Assembly: GCA_022578965.1 (NCBI GenBank)
Contig: MU400787.1
Location: 1-43,191, forward strand
DNA length: 43,191 nt
From: Xylaria sp. FL1777
Taxonomy: Eukaryota; Ascomycota; Sordariomycetes; Xylariales; Xylariaceae
Direction of reading: 5' to 3'
Below, one piece after another: positions 32,178 to 42,979 of this stretch. The translations under genes were made by a program, and so were the position numbers. The notes below the pieces were generated by a model. The model was not told the origin of the DNA, did no database searches, and saw only the letters and a list, made by a program, of their open reading frames with translations. How positions within the stretch are numbered: the first letter of the stretch is position 1; each line of letters opens with the position of its first letter.

Positions 32178-34988
32178 GGAATCATGTGTGAGTCAATCTG
32201 CGAGTCAAGTGGCAGGTGGTAAAATGCGATTCGAATGTCAGGAGAAGACGAGCTCCGACAGCGATAAGTGTGATAATTTCCGGAGCTTCATAAGGCGAAG
32301 TTGATACTGATGTGTAAGTGGTGATTTCTATTCATATTACGTGAATACTTTGAGTCCTGTTTTCAGTCGAGCCGTGGCCGCCAGGCATTGCCTACTAGAG
32401 AGAGGCAAGTCTGCTGTGATTGCAACGCTGACACTGTTCCCAGCTGGAGGCAGCTGTTGACGTATAACGTATAACGCTTTTTATCGACCCACTGTAGTAT
32501 AGCAGGTTACCTAATACGGCTTGTGGTTCCGGATACCTACGTTCTTGATTCACTTTGTCAACTCACTATCCTAAAACCTGCATCTACTGACCTGTTTGTT
32601 ACACGGCCAACGCCCGTAGACATTAGCTGCACACCGTCTCTACAAACAAGAACCCGGAATCTTCCCGGAAGTCTAGACCTCACACCATATTAGCTAATAC
32701 AAATTGGGCTAAAGAGGTGTGTGCGTCACTTAGCCAATCGACGTTGCAACGCTTGGGAGTTCTTGGTGCTAACCAGCGAGAACATCCCAGATAGTCAAAT
32801 CTACGAACTACTCTCATCTCATCTAGTATGCCGGTATCCAATCAATATATACCATACCACATCTTCAACGTTCGTGGATCTTCTACAAGCCCGGCAAGGA
32901 TCAACGCTGCACTGCTTATGTACTGGTACGCAGGTATAATACTACCGGTAGTACTGTAGATACTGCCATTTCCTGTTCCAGGTAGGTAGTTCGTGCAGTT
33001 TTGCGTGAAAGTTGCACGTAGCGAATGGCGGTTATCTGGTGACGTCACAAAGCTAAGAGTTTCAAGCCACCATGACATACTACCTCTCCCAGCAAGGTGA
33101 TCGAGTCAGGAGGTAAGTGTCTTTTTTCGAGTCAGACAGGGCCACCATATGCCGTACTTAGCACAAAGGACAAAGGTGAGTAAGACAGGAAAATTACACA
33201 GCATCATCCAAGATCTATCACGAAAACACCGAGACAGCTAGTCGTTGGTAGTGCAGCAGAGCTATTGGCAGGGAGCTCTTTACAGTAGAGCTCTCTACCT
33301 TATGCTCTATCATAGCAGTGCCACAGGAGGGAGGCAAGGTGGGACAAGAACTGGTCTGGTGATATACCCTACCGATGTTGTAATACCTACCCAGGTACCT
33401 ACCTACCTACCTAGTAGATACCTCTTACTTACCTGGTGCTATCAAGCTATCTGCATTACTAGACTGCTGGACTAGGTGCCCGTACAGAGACTAGATACTG
33501 CAGGAGAAAGCGGGGGAGGGGCAACAGGGCAGTGCTAGCACAAAGGACCTCGATGGTTGGACCAGATGTAGTGTAACAGCCCGTGTCGTGATTGGACGAT
33601 CCATGCATCGCCAACGACTGCACTAAGGTCTTGTCCGTCTTGTCCTCGTCTTGTCGGTTTGCGCCGGGGAGAATTCAACCTATCACGGCCGACAGCACCA
33701 ACGGCCGGCCACCACATCAATGCATCACAGTGTCACCAAACCCCATGTACCGGTACCCTGCAGAGATGATGAGCAGAGCACCGCGGCAACGAGCGTGGTT
33801 GATGACTGATGTCCAGCTTAAACACTGGCCGGGCACCTCCTCCTGTTGAGCTCTCGGGGTTGCCTGCATCCTTTGTATGGCTGGCCTTTGTGCCTATCAT
33901 GGCTGCTACATGTTAACCTGGCCATCACCCGCCTCGCACTGCCCCGAACCCCCAACCCTTCGTCTTTAGCCTCTTGGCTGCCTTTTGCATCTTCCGGGTT
34001 GGCCAATCGGCCGTGGACGCCGGCGGGAGGCAACCGACAGATCGCAGGCGTTGGGGGAGAGGGAGGAGGCAGCAGTTCGAGTGGCAGGAGAGGCGCTCTC
34101 ATATCGCCGTTCGAGCAATGGAACGACACACGTATCATGATGCAAACTAGGTGATTGGAGCAATTGGAGCAATTGGAGAAGGTGGCCGGAGGATAAAGGG
34201 ACCATAATACGGCAAGATAGGAATGGATCTAGTCACCTTCCGGCCTACATACATATGTAGATGTAGTGAGGTACCTGTATGGAGGGAGGTACCTCCATAC
34301 AAATATGATGACGGTGCTACGAACACTAAAATATGGGATCAACACACCAGTCTGCATGTATCATCATTCCATGAATTACTTAGCCATATAGGCAAGCAAG
34401 TAAGCAATTTCCAAATATTGTGTGTCTACATGGTGTCTACATGGTAGTATGCTATCACCTGTGTAAGTGAGGAAGTCAGCTACCTTCAATGCTTCCGTGG
34501 CTGTATAAAACCAGGGGCGATGACCGGTTTTGCTGAGCTCGACATCTTGACCCTTTGTTTCTTTGCCACCGCAAGAACGAATTGACTCAAATCACATCAC
34601 CTGCCACGACTAGTGGTTAGCTTGTTCAACGTCATCCAGCTAAAGAGGCGCAGTTCGGAACACGATCTGCGTTGGCTTTATATCTACACCATTCAAGTTC
34701 CTGATAGCATTATCACTCCCCATCACATCCCTATCGAGAAAATACCTACACGCAGACTAATATCGTCAACGCAAGAGAAAATAAGTAGGCACGCTATCAG
34801 AATTGCTAGTTGAAGTCTTGTACAAAGACAAGAATTGAGCTTGATAATAATATAATCCACAAATTCAGATACTAGTTCGTGCTCCCCTTCGGCAGCAAAC
34901 AAGCTTTACCAAGACTCGAGGGTCCAACCGAGTGATCGATCTTCTGCTGACATGGCTACCACAACAGGAACATCGGACCAGCGTCAAC
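32178..34988. other. Long intergenic region upstream of the small basic gene
   Basis: 2.8 kb between divergent genes. It holds ACCT/CCTA tandem runs (about 33391-33414), several GTACC/GGTAC palindromes, an ATTGGAGCA tandem repeat (34154-34179), a duplicated GTCTACATG (about 34424-34443) and a TATA-like box at 34504. Frames inside (for example 33245-33475, 33818-34138, 33846-34154) look random. No supported gene. Confidence 0.55.
34504..34510 (+). promoter_or_regulatory. TATA-like box for the small basic gene
   Basis: TATAAAA lies about 480 bp upstream of the start at 34989, followed by pyrimidine-rich and CA-rich leader-like sequence. If used, the gene has a long 5' UTR, which may contain an intron (a CTGAC branch-like site and ACAG acceptor lie just before the ATG). 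Confidence 0.4.
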
Positions 34989-35602
34989 ATGGCAAACGTC
35001 GAGCAACCCCAGTTCAACAACACCCTCGGGTCCAACTCGCCGCCCCTGGAGCGCCAGCGTACCAATTCACGAGATTACACCCTCACGGACGAATGGGGTG
35101 AGTGCTGCTCTTCCGCTACCTTCTTATTTCGTGCCTGATATACACCAACGTACTCCAAATCCCTTCCTCATTCTTCCGTCTGCTAATCAAGGACTCGCCA
35201 TCCATTCGTCTCTTGCACCTCCAACATCCCCCGTCTATCTATCTATCTATTTATCTGCCTGCCTACCTACCTCCAACACAATATCTGCTGCATAGCAACA
35301 CGAGGAAAAAAAAAAAAAAGGCTAACACCACTTTTTACCCCGACGCAAAAGACGCCTCCAAGACCCCCCCGTCTCGCTTCCAGAAGCGCAAGGGCAGCAT
35401 CTACGCCACGCCCTCGTCCCGCGACGGCCACGTGGAGCGCAACCGCGACGCCGTCGAGGAGTTCCACAAGGCACACTCGAAGCGCTGGTCCGTCAGCAGC
35501 TCCAAGAGCGGGAGCGGCGCCGGCGGTGCTTCCTCCGGGGCCACCCCGACATCGCCCGTCCAGAGGCGAAAGTCGAGTACTAGCGGTGGTGGGCAAGCCT
35601 AG
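34989..35602 (+). CDS. Small basic Ser-rich fungal protein, function unknown
   Basis: A 119-aa protein that I do not recognise by name. Exon 1 is 34989-35097 and exon 2 is 35352-35602. The 254-bp intron has a GTGAGT donor and an AAG acceptor; the frame joins as ...LTDEWG-DASKTPP. It has no signal peptide or membrane segment, is rich in Ser, Arg, Lys and Gly, and is probably largely disordered. The middle block (FQKRKGSIYATPSSRDGHV) has the look of a conserved short motif with basic-Ser phosphorylation-like sites. The C-terminus is a low-complexity Ser/Gly tail. Codon third positions in exon 2 are strongly G/C, which argues for a real gene. The intron contains pyrimidine tracts and a poly-A run. 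It converges with SYF1. Function is unknown. Confidence 0.65.
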
Positions 35603-36525
35603 TGGACGACCAGCAGGCTCTTCGCTCTGATGCAGACGTCTTTGGAATAAAGGAGGAACAATAACAATAAAAAAAGACAGGTACAAAAAGAGAAGGAAAA
35701 AGAAAACACAAAAACCAACAAAGAAAAAAAAAAGAACAAAACCCCCCCCACAAAGGCTTTCCGATAGCCGAAGGAAATTTTTTTTTCTTCTGAAGAAGAG
35801 ATACAACCGCGTGCTGTATGCTGTATGCTATTTCCTTTTCCCGTTTCTGCTTCTCTTTGCTATTTTCTTTTCTTCCCACCCCCCCCCCCCCCCCCCCCTT
35901 CCTCCTACCCGCTCGCTCTTGAGACGGCTGAGGGGAGAGAACGGGAAGAAGAACACGTGTAGGATTCGTATGGGAGTTTCCGGGTCGGGAGCCACGAATT
36001 TACGCTGTGATTTGCATACACGCGGGAAATGGAAAACGGAAGGAGGACGAGAAGAGACTTGCTTCCGATATTCTTTCTGAGCATGGCTTGTATTGTCGTT
36101 CGACTCCTCTTATCTGCTGTATGCTTTATGTTTTGGGGGTTGTACGAGACTGTAACAACGACCGATATGAAATGAAACATGCCTATTTCTGATTTCCCCT
36201 TCAGGTACTACGGAATTTGCAAGTTAACGTGGTGATTTGTAAATGATATCGGGGAATAGAATTGTCACCGTCTGTACTGCACTTCGATGCTACTATAAAT
36301 GCATAAAAGGATCAAAAGCCGGTTGATATTGACCCTGGATGATAAGTATCCATTGATAAAAACATCGAATCATGAGCTGTTGTGAATGTAAGCCTACACG
36401 GCATCATAGTAAGAGATCTGAGATATTGAGGAGTAATACTAATAAGCCACCCCAACCCGTCCGGGCCCCTTTTCATTATGCCAAATGTACATATGGAGAA
36501 CAAAGAAAAAACCTGCATATTCGTT
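35603..36525. other. Convergent intergenic region with homopolymer tracts
   Basis: 3' regions of the small basic gene (+) and SYF1 (-). It has A-rich and T-rich tracts (about 35650-35800) and a 20-nt poly-C run (35879-35898). No gene was seen. Confidence 0.65.
35879..35898. repeat. 20-nt poly-C homopolymer
   Basis: An uninterrupted run of 20 cytosines, preceded by a T/C-rich strand and followed by TTCCTCC. It lies between convergent genes. Its length may be affected by sequencing error. Confidence 0.9.
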
Positions 36526-39171
36526 TCAGTCGTCATCCATGCCATCGATGTCAATAGCGTCTGGATTCGATGCAACCACCGGTTGCTCCTTTGGTAGCGT
36601 CCCGGCAATTCCCGTGCTCGAGGCCACGAAACCTGCGGGTGCACGTGCTTGACGCTCAAGTTGCTCCATGGCGTCTCCAACTTCTGCATCCCCATTCGTC
36701 TCCGCCACACGGACCTGCTGACTGCGCGCGATAGCTTGAGATGCGATAAAATTGACATCGGTGTTATACTGTGCCTGAACACTGCGCTTGATGCGCAACA
36801 TTTCTTTATAGGTGTCCTCGTTGCCATGTTGGACCTCGAATTGCTCCCACTTGGTCCAGAATGCCGGGTTGGTTCGAGGATCACAGAACTGTGATGCGTG
36901 GCCGTATATAGCACGAGCGCGGTCGATTTCGCCGAGGCGTTTCTCCATGTCGGCAAACTTCAGACACATGTCTCGAGCCTCTTCATCGGGCAGGGCTGCA
37001 ATGGCCCTCTCGTAGATCGGTCGAGTGGAAGGAAGTCCAAAATTCGAGGCGGATTTTGTGATGTACAAGTTGAACATGTCCGCGCGGTCCTCGTCAGAGA
37101 CCGCCCTCGTTGCTCTCTCATAGATACGCATAGCATGTCGTGCGAGTCCTCGCTCCTCTTCGAGGTTACCATACATAAGATATAGCACCTTAGCGAACTT
37201 TTCCGGAACCTCTTCCACGGCCTGCTCAAAGAGGTCGCGTAATCGTTCGATCCCAATCTTTCGATCGACCGCCTTCGTGAGGTATAGATTCCAGAGCTCG
37301 AAGGCCACTGGATAACTGAAATGATCCAGTCCTCTCTCGAAAATCTTAAAGCATTCTTCGTAATACTTGTGTTCCTCCATTAGGTTGGCATAGTTGACCA
37401 CGGTTTGTGGCGTGGCAATCCTAAGTTCAAATATCCTCTCGTAGATCTTCTTTGTCTCCTCCAAGGAACTGACACTCTCGACTAGGTCGACATAGAAGCT
37501 CCATAGCTTCCAATTCTTGTGCACCCTTTGTTGTGGTGAAAGAGTCTCGTCATAGTAATCCACTGCCGATCTTTTCGGAGCTTGTACAGCCTTTGCCATG
37601 ATCTTGACAGCGTCATCGAAGTTATCGTTACGAAGTTCCATCTCGGCCCATTCCACCCACATGTCGGCAAGTTCGGCAACAGACTTGAATGGAACTTTGA
37701 CGGCCTTCTCCATGATGATCCTTGCGTTTCGGATATCTCCTCCCTTCTCGTAGAACTTGGCATAGTTCGCCCACAGCTGGTGGAAAGGCCCCACTGCTTT
37801 CTTTGGTTGGATAGCACCAATGGCATCGGTGTATGTCTGGACGACCTCAGCCTTATTGTCGCCCCATAGAGCCACTCGTTTCTCCCATTCGGCGACGTTG
37901 TTTGGATTTTGTCTAAGCAAAACGTCATTTAGAAGGAATGGACGTCGGTCCATCAGCTGTTCGAAGCGCATCATCCTTATATCCAGGTCGAAGTCGGCAT
38001 CTTCATCCGCTATCCCTTCTTCTGCACGTTTTGACGCCATCTCCATCAGCGCACCGATAATTGATTCCTCGAATTCTACATAAGTGTCGAAGATGAGCGT
38101 AAAGTCGCGGACAGTCATGACAGTTGTTATGCCCTCCTCGAAAATATCTCTGGCGCGTTCAAAGCTTCCTCTCCTCGCCCAGTACGTAGCTAAACCACAC
38201 CAAAGCTTTCCTCTTTGATCGGCAAAGCGGTCGATCCCGCTTCGAATAATCCGTTCGACATCGATACCAGTTTCGTGGCCAGTCTCAACTTCGGCGGCAT
38301 GCTCGACGAGTAAATCGACGACTTCACTCCACAGTTCATAGTGACCTTTGCTTTGCTTGCTATTGAACCGCGGGTTATTGAGAATATCGATGTACTTCTG
38401 GACCGCTTCAGTATATAGACCGACTTGGGTCAAGAGTTCAATAAAATCTTCAGCATCTTCCGGATGGACCTGCATATACCGTCTCCATATCTTGACCGCA
38501 GTGTCACCCCCAGCAGAGTTTGCGAATGGACGATATATGGCCCATATCCTGTTATGCTGGGTGATGGGAAGCGCACGCAATGCCCGATCAAAAGTTCGTC
38601 GCGTTAAGGTGACGAGGGGCTGTAGTAATAAGAACTTGAGGTACATTTCCCATATACGTGGCATCTTGTTCAAGAGAATGAGTGCTCGTTCGAATAGTGC
38701 ATTGACCTTTCGGTATTCGGCGACGAACACGGCAGCATTGAGCTTGGAGACATGTTTTGTACGAAATCGAAGGTACTATTAAGCGTAAGCGGATCATGGA
38801 CAGCAGAAGTGGAGAGAAAGAGAGTGACAGTATTACCATTTTCCAGAGCTTGTAAGACCTCGGGAGCTGCTGGCAAGATCTTTCGAGGACAAAGGCTTGC
38901 TCCTGTAGTGTGCCATGCTGAAGCTTGAACTGGATGTATGCGAGCCAGGGTTTCGTGCTGCCTGGGTCTCGAAGGATGTCTTGTTCGTAGACGGCGTCTT
39001 CGTCGGACTGGAGTCACGGTTAGCCATGCTATGCGATGCGATGTGATGCGATGCAATGCGCGGTGCACAATGCGCCAATATGAGGAGAGATCGATCAAGG
39101 GCACTCACGACAAGGCCCAGGTCTGGCTGGCGGGCAGCACGGATGCCATTGGCGACCCCATTGGGCGACAT
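36526..39171 (-). CDS. SYF1: Pre-mRNA-splicing factor SYF1 (HAT-repeat protein)
   Basis: Scaffold of the NineTeen/Prp19-associated complex, needed for spliceosome activation (XAB2 in human). Exons are 39171-39109, 39007-38837 and 38775-36526 (introns 101 and 61 bp, both phase 0), giving 827 aa, about the family's usual length. Nearly the whole protein is an array of half-a-TPR (HAT) repeats with recurring W-x(2)-Y/W and P-x-x-R/W patterns, for example PRIWEMYLKFLL, LWNLYLTKAVDR and RPIYERAIAALPD. The N-terminus (SDEDAVYEQDILRDPGS) is typical of SYF1. The last 60 residues are a flexible acidic tail ending DGMDDD. Intron 1 carries an ATGCG repeat. It is divergent from VMA8 with 578 bp between start codons. 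Confidence 0.94.
39031..39060. repeat. ATGCG pentanucleotide repeat in SYF1 intron 1
   Basis: Six 5-bp units (ATGCG, with variants ATGTG and ATGCA) inside the first intron of SYF1. Both variants are C/G-to-T/A transitions. Confidence 0.85.
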
Positions 39172-39749
39172 CTTGGTGGAATACCAAGCTCGGCGTCGTC
39201 GTCGATACTGTCCCCGCGGGTTCGCAGGACTGCAGAATCAGGTGGTGCTCGCTAGATCAGCGCATCGTGAAGCAGGCGGGAACGAGAAGAGCAAGAACAA
39301 GAGCTTCTAATGGTGGCGCCCTAGTATGGATGGATATCTGGACAGGACAGTGGTCGATCTGCCAGGCCAGTCGCGGCATTGATAGGGTAGACTCTAACAA
39401 GGCATCTACCGTCGACTAATAATAAACCGCGACTTTCCTGGGTGTTTTTAAGTGGAGTCCTTGTTGGGCAGCTGTACGCAGTAGTGGTCGCTGGTACCCA
39501 CACAGTACACAAGAAAGCCTATACTGTAATAGGTACTGTATGAAGGTCTAGGTACTGCGTAAGTGACTACAGGCGACACATAGATATACCAAGTACCTAG
39601 ACTACCTACTTTAAGATCAATACCTACATCCGTTCATCGCAACTCGGTCTGCCTCGCACATGACCATTCTGTGTTTGCAGTTTTTGCATCCCAATCAGCC
39701 TGTTTCAACACAACTATAGTAGACACATCTGCAAGCGAAGTGACCAGAG
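39172..39749. promoter_or_regulatory. Shared divergent promoter of SYF1 and VMA8
   Basis: 578 bp separate the two start codons, so both promoters must lie here unless they overlap transcribed sequence. It contains GGTACT/AGTACC and CTAGGTA palindromes (about 39530-39610). No TATA box was identified, in line with two housekeeping genes. Confidence 0.5.
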
Positions 39750-40864
39750 ATGTCTGGCGCCGGAGTATGCCCTAGCCAGGAGCTTCTACTAGAACTCCCA
39801 CCCAAGCTAACGATGGTCACAGGACCGGGAGGCTGTCTTCCCCACGAGACAATCGTTGGGTATTATGAAAGCCAAGTTGAAGGGAGCTGAAACGGGTCAC
39901 AACTTGCTTAAGCGCAAGAGCGAGGCACTCACTAAGTACGCCCCATCTCCTCGAGACTTCGTTATACTTTCACATGCTGATCTAGATGTGACGACAGGCG
40001 CTTTCGAGGTATTCCGATAGACATTACGCTCCGATCTACAATCGAATGCTGACGGCGGGCAGAAATCACGCGCCGAATCGACGAGGCGAAACGCAAGATG
40101 GGCCGTGTCATGCAGATCGCTGCCTTCTCCCTCGCCGAAGTCACATATGCCGTCGGTGGTGATATTGGCTACCAAGTACAGGAATCCGCGAAATCAGCAC
40201 GCTTCAGATTACGAACAAAACAAGAAAACGTCTCTGGTGTTTTCTTGCCGGCTTTCGAGAGCTACCTAACAGACGGCAACAACGATTTTGGCCTGACTGG
40301 CTTGGGCAAGGGTGGTCAACAGGTCCAGAAGTGCCGAGAGACATATGCCCGTGCTGTGGAGACACTTGTTGAGTTGGCGAGTCTCCAAACTGCTTTCGTC
40401 ATCCTGGACGAGGTGATCAAGGTTGTGAACCGGAGAGGTTAGTGTTTTCCAGTTCGAAACATATCTCAGCATGAGCTAATCAGATCAACAGTCAATGCCA
40501 TGTAATAACCCTCCCTGCGTCAGTTTTGACGCGCTAGCTGATGTGATTTATAGTGAGCATGTCATTATACCAAGAACTGAGAACACAATCAAATGTATGT
40601 CAAATCGGTATCTAGCGTATAGTACGACAACTAATTTGCACAGATATCAATTCCGAGCTTGATGAGCTAGACAGAGAAGAATTCTACAGACTCAAGAAGG
40701 TGGCTGGTAAAAAACAACGAGACACTGCGGCTGCCGATGCCGAAATGAAGGCCAAGAAGGCTGCAGCGGCAGCGAAGTCAGGCCAAGAGAACGTCGAACC
40801 GGAGGACGATTCAGCTCCGGCCGATATATTAGCAACGGGTGAAGATGATGATGTGATATTCTAA
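39750..40864 (+). CDS. VMA8: V-type H+-ATPase subunit D
   Basis: Subunit D forms the central rotor stalk of the V1 sector, coupling ATP hydrolysis to proton pumping at vacuole and endomembranes. Seven exons: 39750-39764, 39823-39935, 39998-40008, 40063-40437, 40492-40501, 40554-40594, 40644-40864; 261 aa. Exons 3 (11 nt) and 5 (10 nt) are micro-exons that supply RFR plus flanking codon parts and V-N-A. Joined, they restore the uninterrupted family sequence (SEALTKRFREITRRIDEAKRKMG and VNRRVNAIEHVIIPRTENT, only parts quoted). All donors are GT; acceptors are CAG or TAG. Two long coiled-coil regions (about residues 12-60 and 125-205) frame the conserved YAVGGDIGYQVQESA segment. The C-terminal 45 residues are Lys/Ala-rich then acidic. 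Very confident on product; micro-exons rest on family conservation. Confidence 0.94.
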
Positions 40865-41766
40865 ACCGAAGCATCATGCACATCAAACAGGCGCTCCGGC
40901 GTGGGGAAAGGCTAATGGGGTCAGAACGGCTACCCTGTTTCAACCGTGTATTGTTAAATTCATGGAGCAGGCGCATCTTGGTTAATCATTCTTATTGATA
41001 ATTAATATGGACAGAGTCCAACCCGGTTTAAAAAGCCGATACCCCTACCATCAAGAGTTAGTTAGACTGTGTCGTAATGAGACCTAGGCAACTATAATCC
41101 CCTTCATGGCTATTCGCGATAAGCGACAACCTGGGATATATCATGGCATAGAATTAAAATGACGTACTCTACCATTCATCAGCAAGAGCTACCTAACCGG
41201 GGTATTTAGATGGCGGACCCGGAGATTACTGGGATTCTAACTCCTAGGAAGCCGTATGCTACTACTACTGAGATGTCCAATTACTCGGGCCGCTTCACCT
41301 TCCCCTCAGTCACAAAGAGGATAGGAATAAGTAGTGAACAAATTTTCTAAAATACGATAACTACGCGAATTTTACATGATTCGGCCATGTCTAAGGAGCT
41401 CCCTGGGTAGTGGATTGTTGCTCGCTCTAGACCTGACGATCATAAATAATAGAGACTACGCTTGACTTGTTAACTGTCCTGAAATGCATACTCTACCCTC
41501 ATGCTCTGAGCATTGATCTACGCGTGCTCGGCTAATAGTTGATCACCCGATACTCAATGCAATTGTGTGCTGCTGAAACCCACACAGGGCCAGCCTCTAT
41601 GGAATGTACGATCAGTGTTGAAGTAGCAATACTCATTTAAAGATCTGATGAAAATTTCCAGGTTCCTTATGGATAGTTTTACAATAATACATGTAAGCTA
41701 GCCTGCCCACCTATCCATGTAGAGAGACGGCTGGCCATGACTTCATAGCCGGTCATACCCCATTCA
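40865..41766. other. Convergent intergenic region
   Basis: Tail-to-tail gap between VMA8 (+) and the U1A/U2B''-like gene (-). Ordinary composition with no coding frame or repeat that I can support. Confidence 0.6.
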
Positions 41767-42664
41767 TTACTGGCGCTGGTAAGTGACCTTAATAAACTTA
41801 TTTCCATCGCCGACAGCCATACCCGCCGTATTCTCCTTGGCAGTGATAGCGCCGGCCTCGGCCTCGTACTCGATGAAAGCAATACCTTTACGGCCGGGCA
41901 CAAGACGTACTTCCCTAAAGCCCTCGAACCGCCCGAAGATGCCAGTGAGGGCCTCGATGTCGTAGTCGTCGGGTAGGTTCTGGACGAAGAGGATCTTGTT
42001 AGGAGGGAGGTACTCGTCCGGCACAACGGCGTTAGCAGATGGACCGCCAGTTGCCTTAAGACCGGTGCCGCGCGCCGTCTTCGTGGGACGGTTCGCCTCG
42101 GTAGGCGGCGCAACAGCGCCAGGGCGCTTGAGCCGCTTCTGATCTTCCGCCGCCTCGGCAGCCTTCCTCTTGTCTATGGTGGAGCATGGTGTTAACTATT
42201 GAGCTTCGTAAAGCAGATAACGGAGGAAGGTGGGGGATACACACCCTTTTCAGCCAGTCGTCTTCGCTGGTGCAGCTCGAACTCTTCCTTATTCCCAGTG
42301 CTAGAGACGGTGGCGTCGCTCCGTGTCCGCGCGAGAGCGAGCTGCATGGGTTTGTCGAAGAGCTCGAAGCCCTGGATCTCCTCTATGGCCTGAAGAGCGG
42401 ACTCGGGCTTGTCGAAGACGATGAAGGCCTGACCCTTCGCCTTCAGGTTTGTCTTGGCGACGATGTCGATGATGCTGCCATACTCGGAAAACACAGCGGT
42501 CAGAGCTTCTTTGAGCGCCTCGGGCTTCACGCGCTCCTCTAGGTTGCGCACATAAACACTGTTTACCTTGGTGGTTAGCTGACGCATGACCAGCGACAAA
42601 GCTAGGGACGATATGTGTCGGAGTGCAATGACACATACGTAGCAATGGGCGGACCGGAAGCCAT
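41767..42664 (-). CDS. U1A/U2B''-like snRNP protein with two RRMs
   Basis: Predicted spliceosomal RNA-binding protein of the U1A/U2B''/SNF family, binding U1 and/or U2 snRNA hairpins in the nucleus. Exons are 42664-42639, 42558-42245 and 42173-41767 (introns 80 and 71 bp), 248 aa. RRM1 has RNP2 VYVRNL and RNP1 KGQAFIVF. A Lys/Arg-rich Ala linker follows (LAEKDKRKAAEAAE, with the D codon formed across intron 2). RRM2 has RNP2 LFVQNL and RNP1 KGIAFIEY and ends at YQRQ. For intron 1 the acceptor AACAG at 42559 was chosen over an upstream AAG because only it restores the frame (MASGPPIA-TVYVRNL) with the strong GTATGT donor. U1A and U2B'' cannot be told apart here; many fungi have one protein for both. 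Confidence 0.9.
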
Positions 42665-42979
42665 GTTTTCTACGGTATTCCCTTTGGGGTTTAATACTTC
42701 TTTTCCTTCCTGTTGTGTTTCTTTCTGTTGTTACAGCTAGGGAAGATACATTTACTGGTATGGATGTTGGAGTAGCTGGGTAAGTATGGAGAGAGGTACC
42801 TACCTACTTTCAAAAATATTGTGGGTCTGGTGGAAGTTTGGATATACGCATATTTACTATACCGTTTAATGTGGTTTAAGCGCCAATAAAAATATGTGGC
42901 TTCTAGGCAGCACAGGCTATGGTGTACACCGTGCAACAGTTGCTGTGCAGGAACCTAAGAAGCACAGACTAGCTTTACC
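42665..42979. other. Intergenic transition to the right AT-rich block
   Basis: Upstream region of the snRNP gene. Ordinary composition with a GGTACCTACCTACTTT run near 42796; composition changes sharply to AT-rich around 42980. Confidence 0.55.

Noticed and set aside
33818..34154. Overlapping frames on both strands of about 100 codons
   Set aside because: GC-rich stretch open on both strands, with no domain, no splice partners and no conserved-looking motifs.
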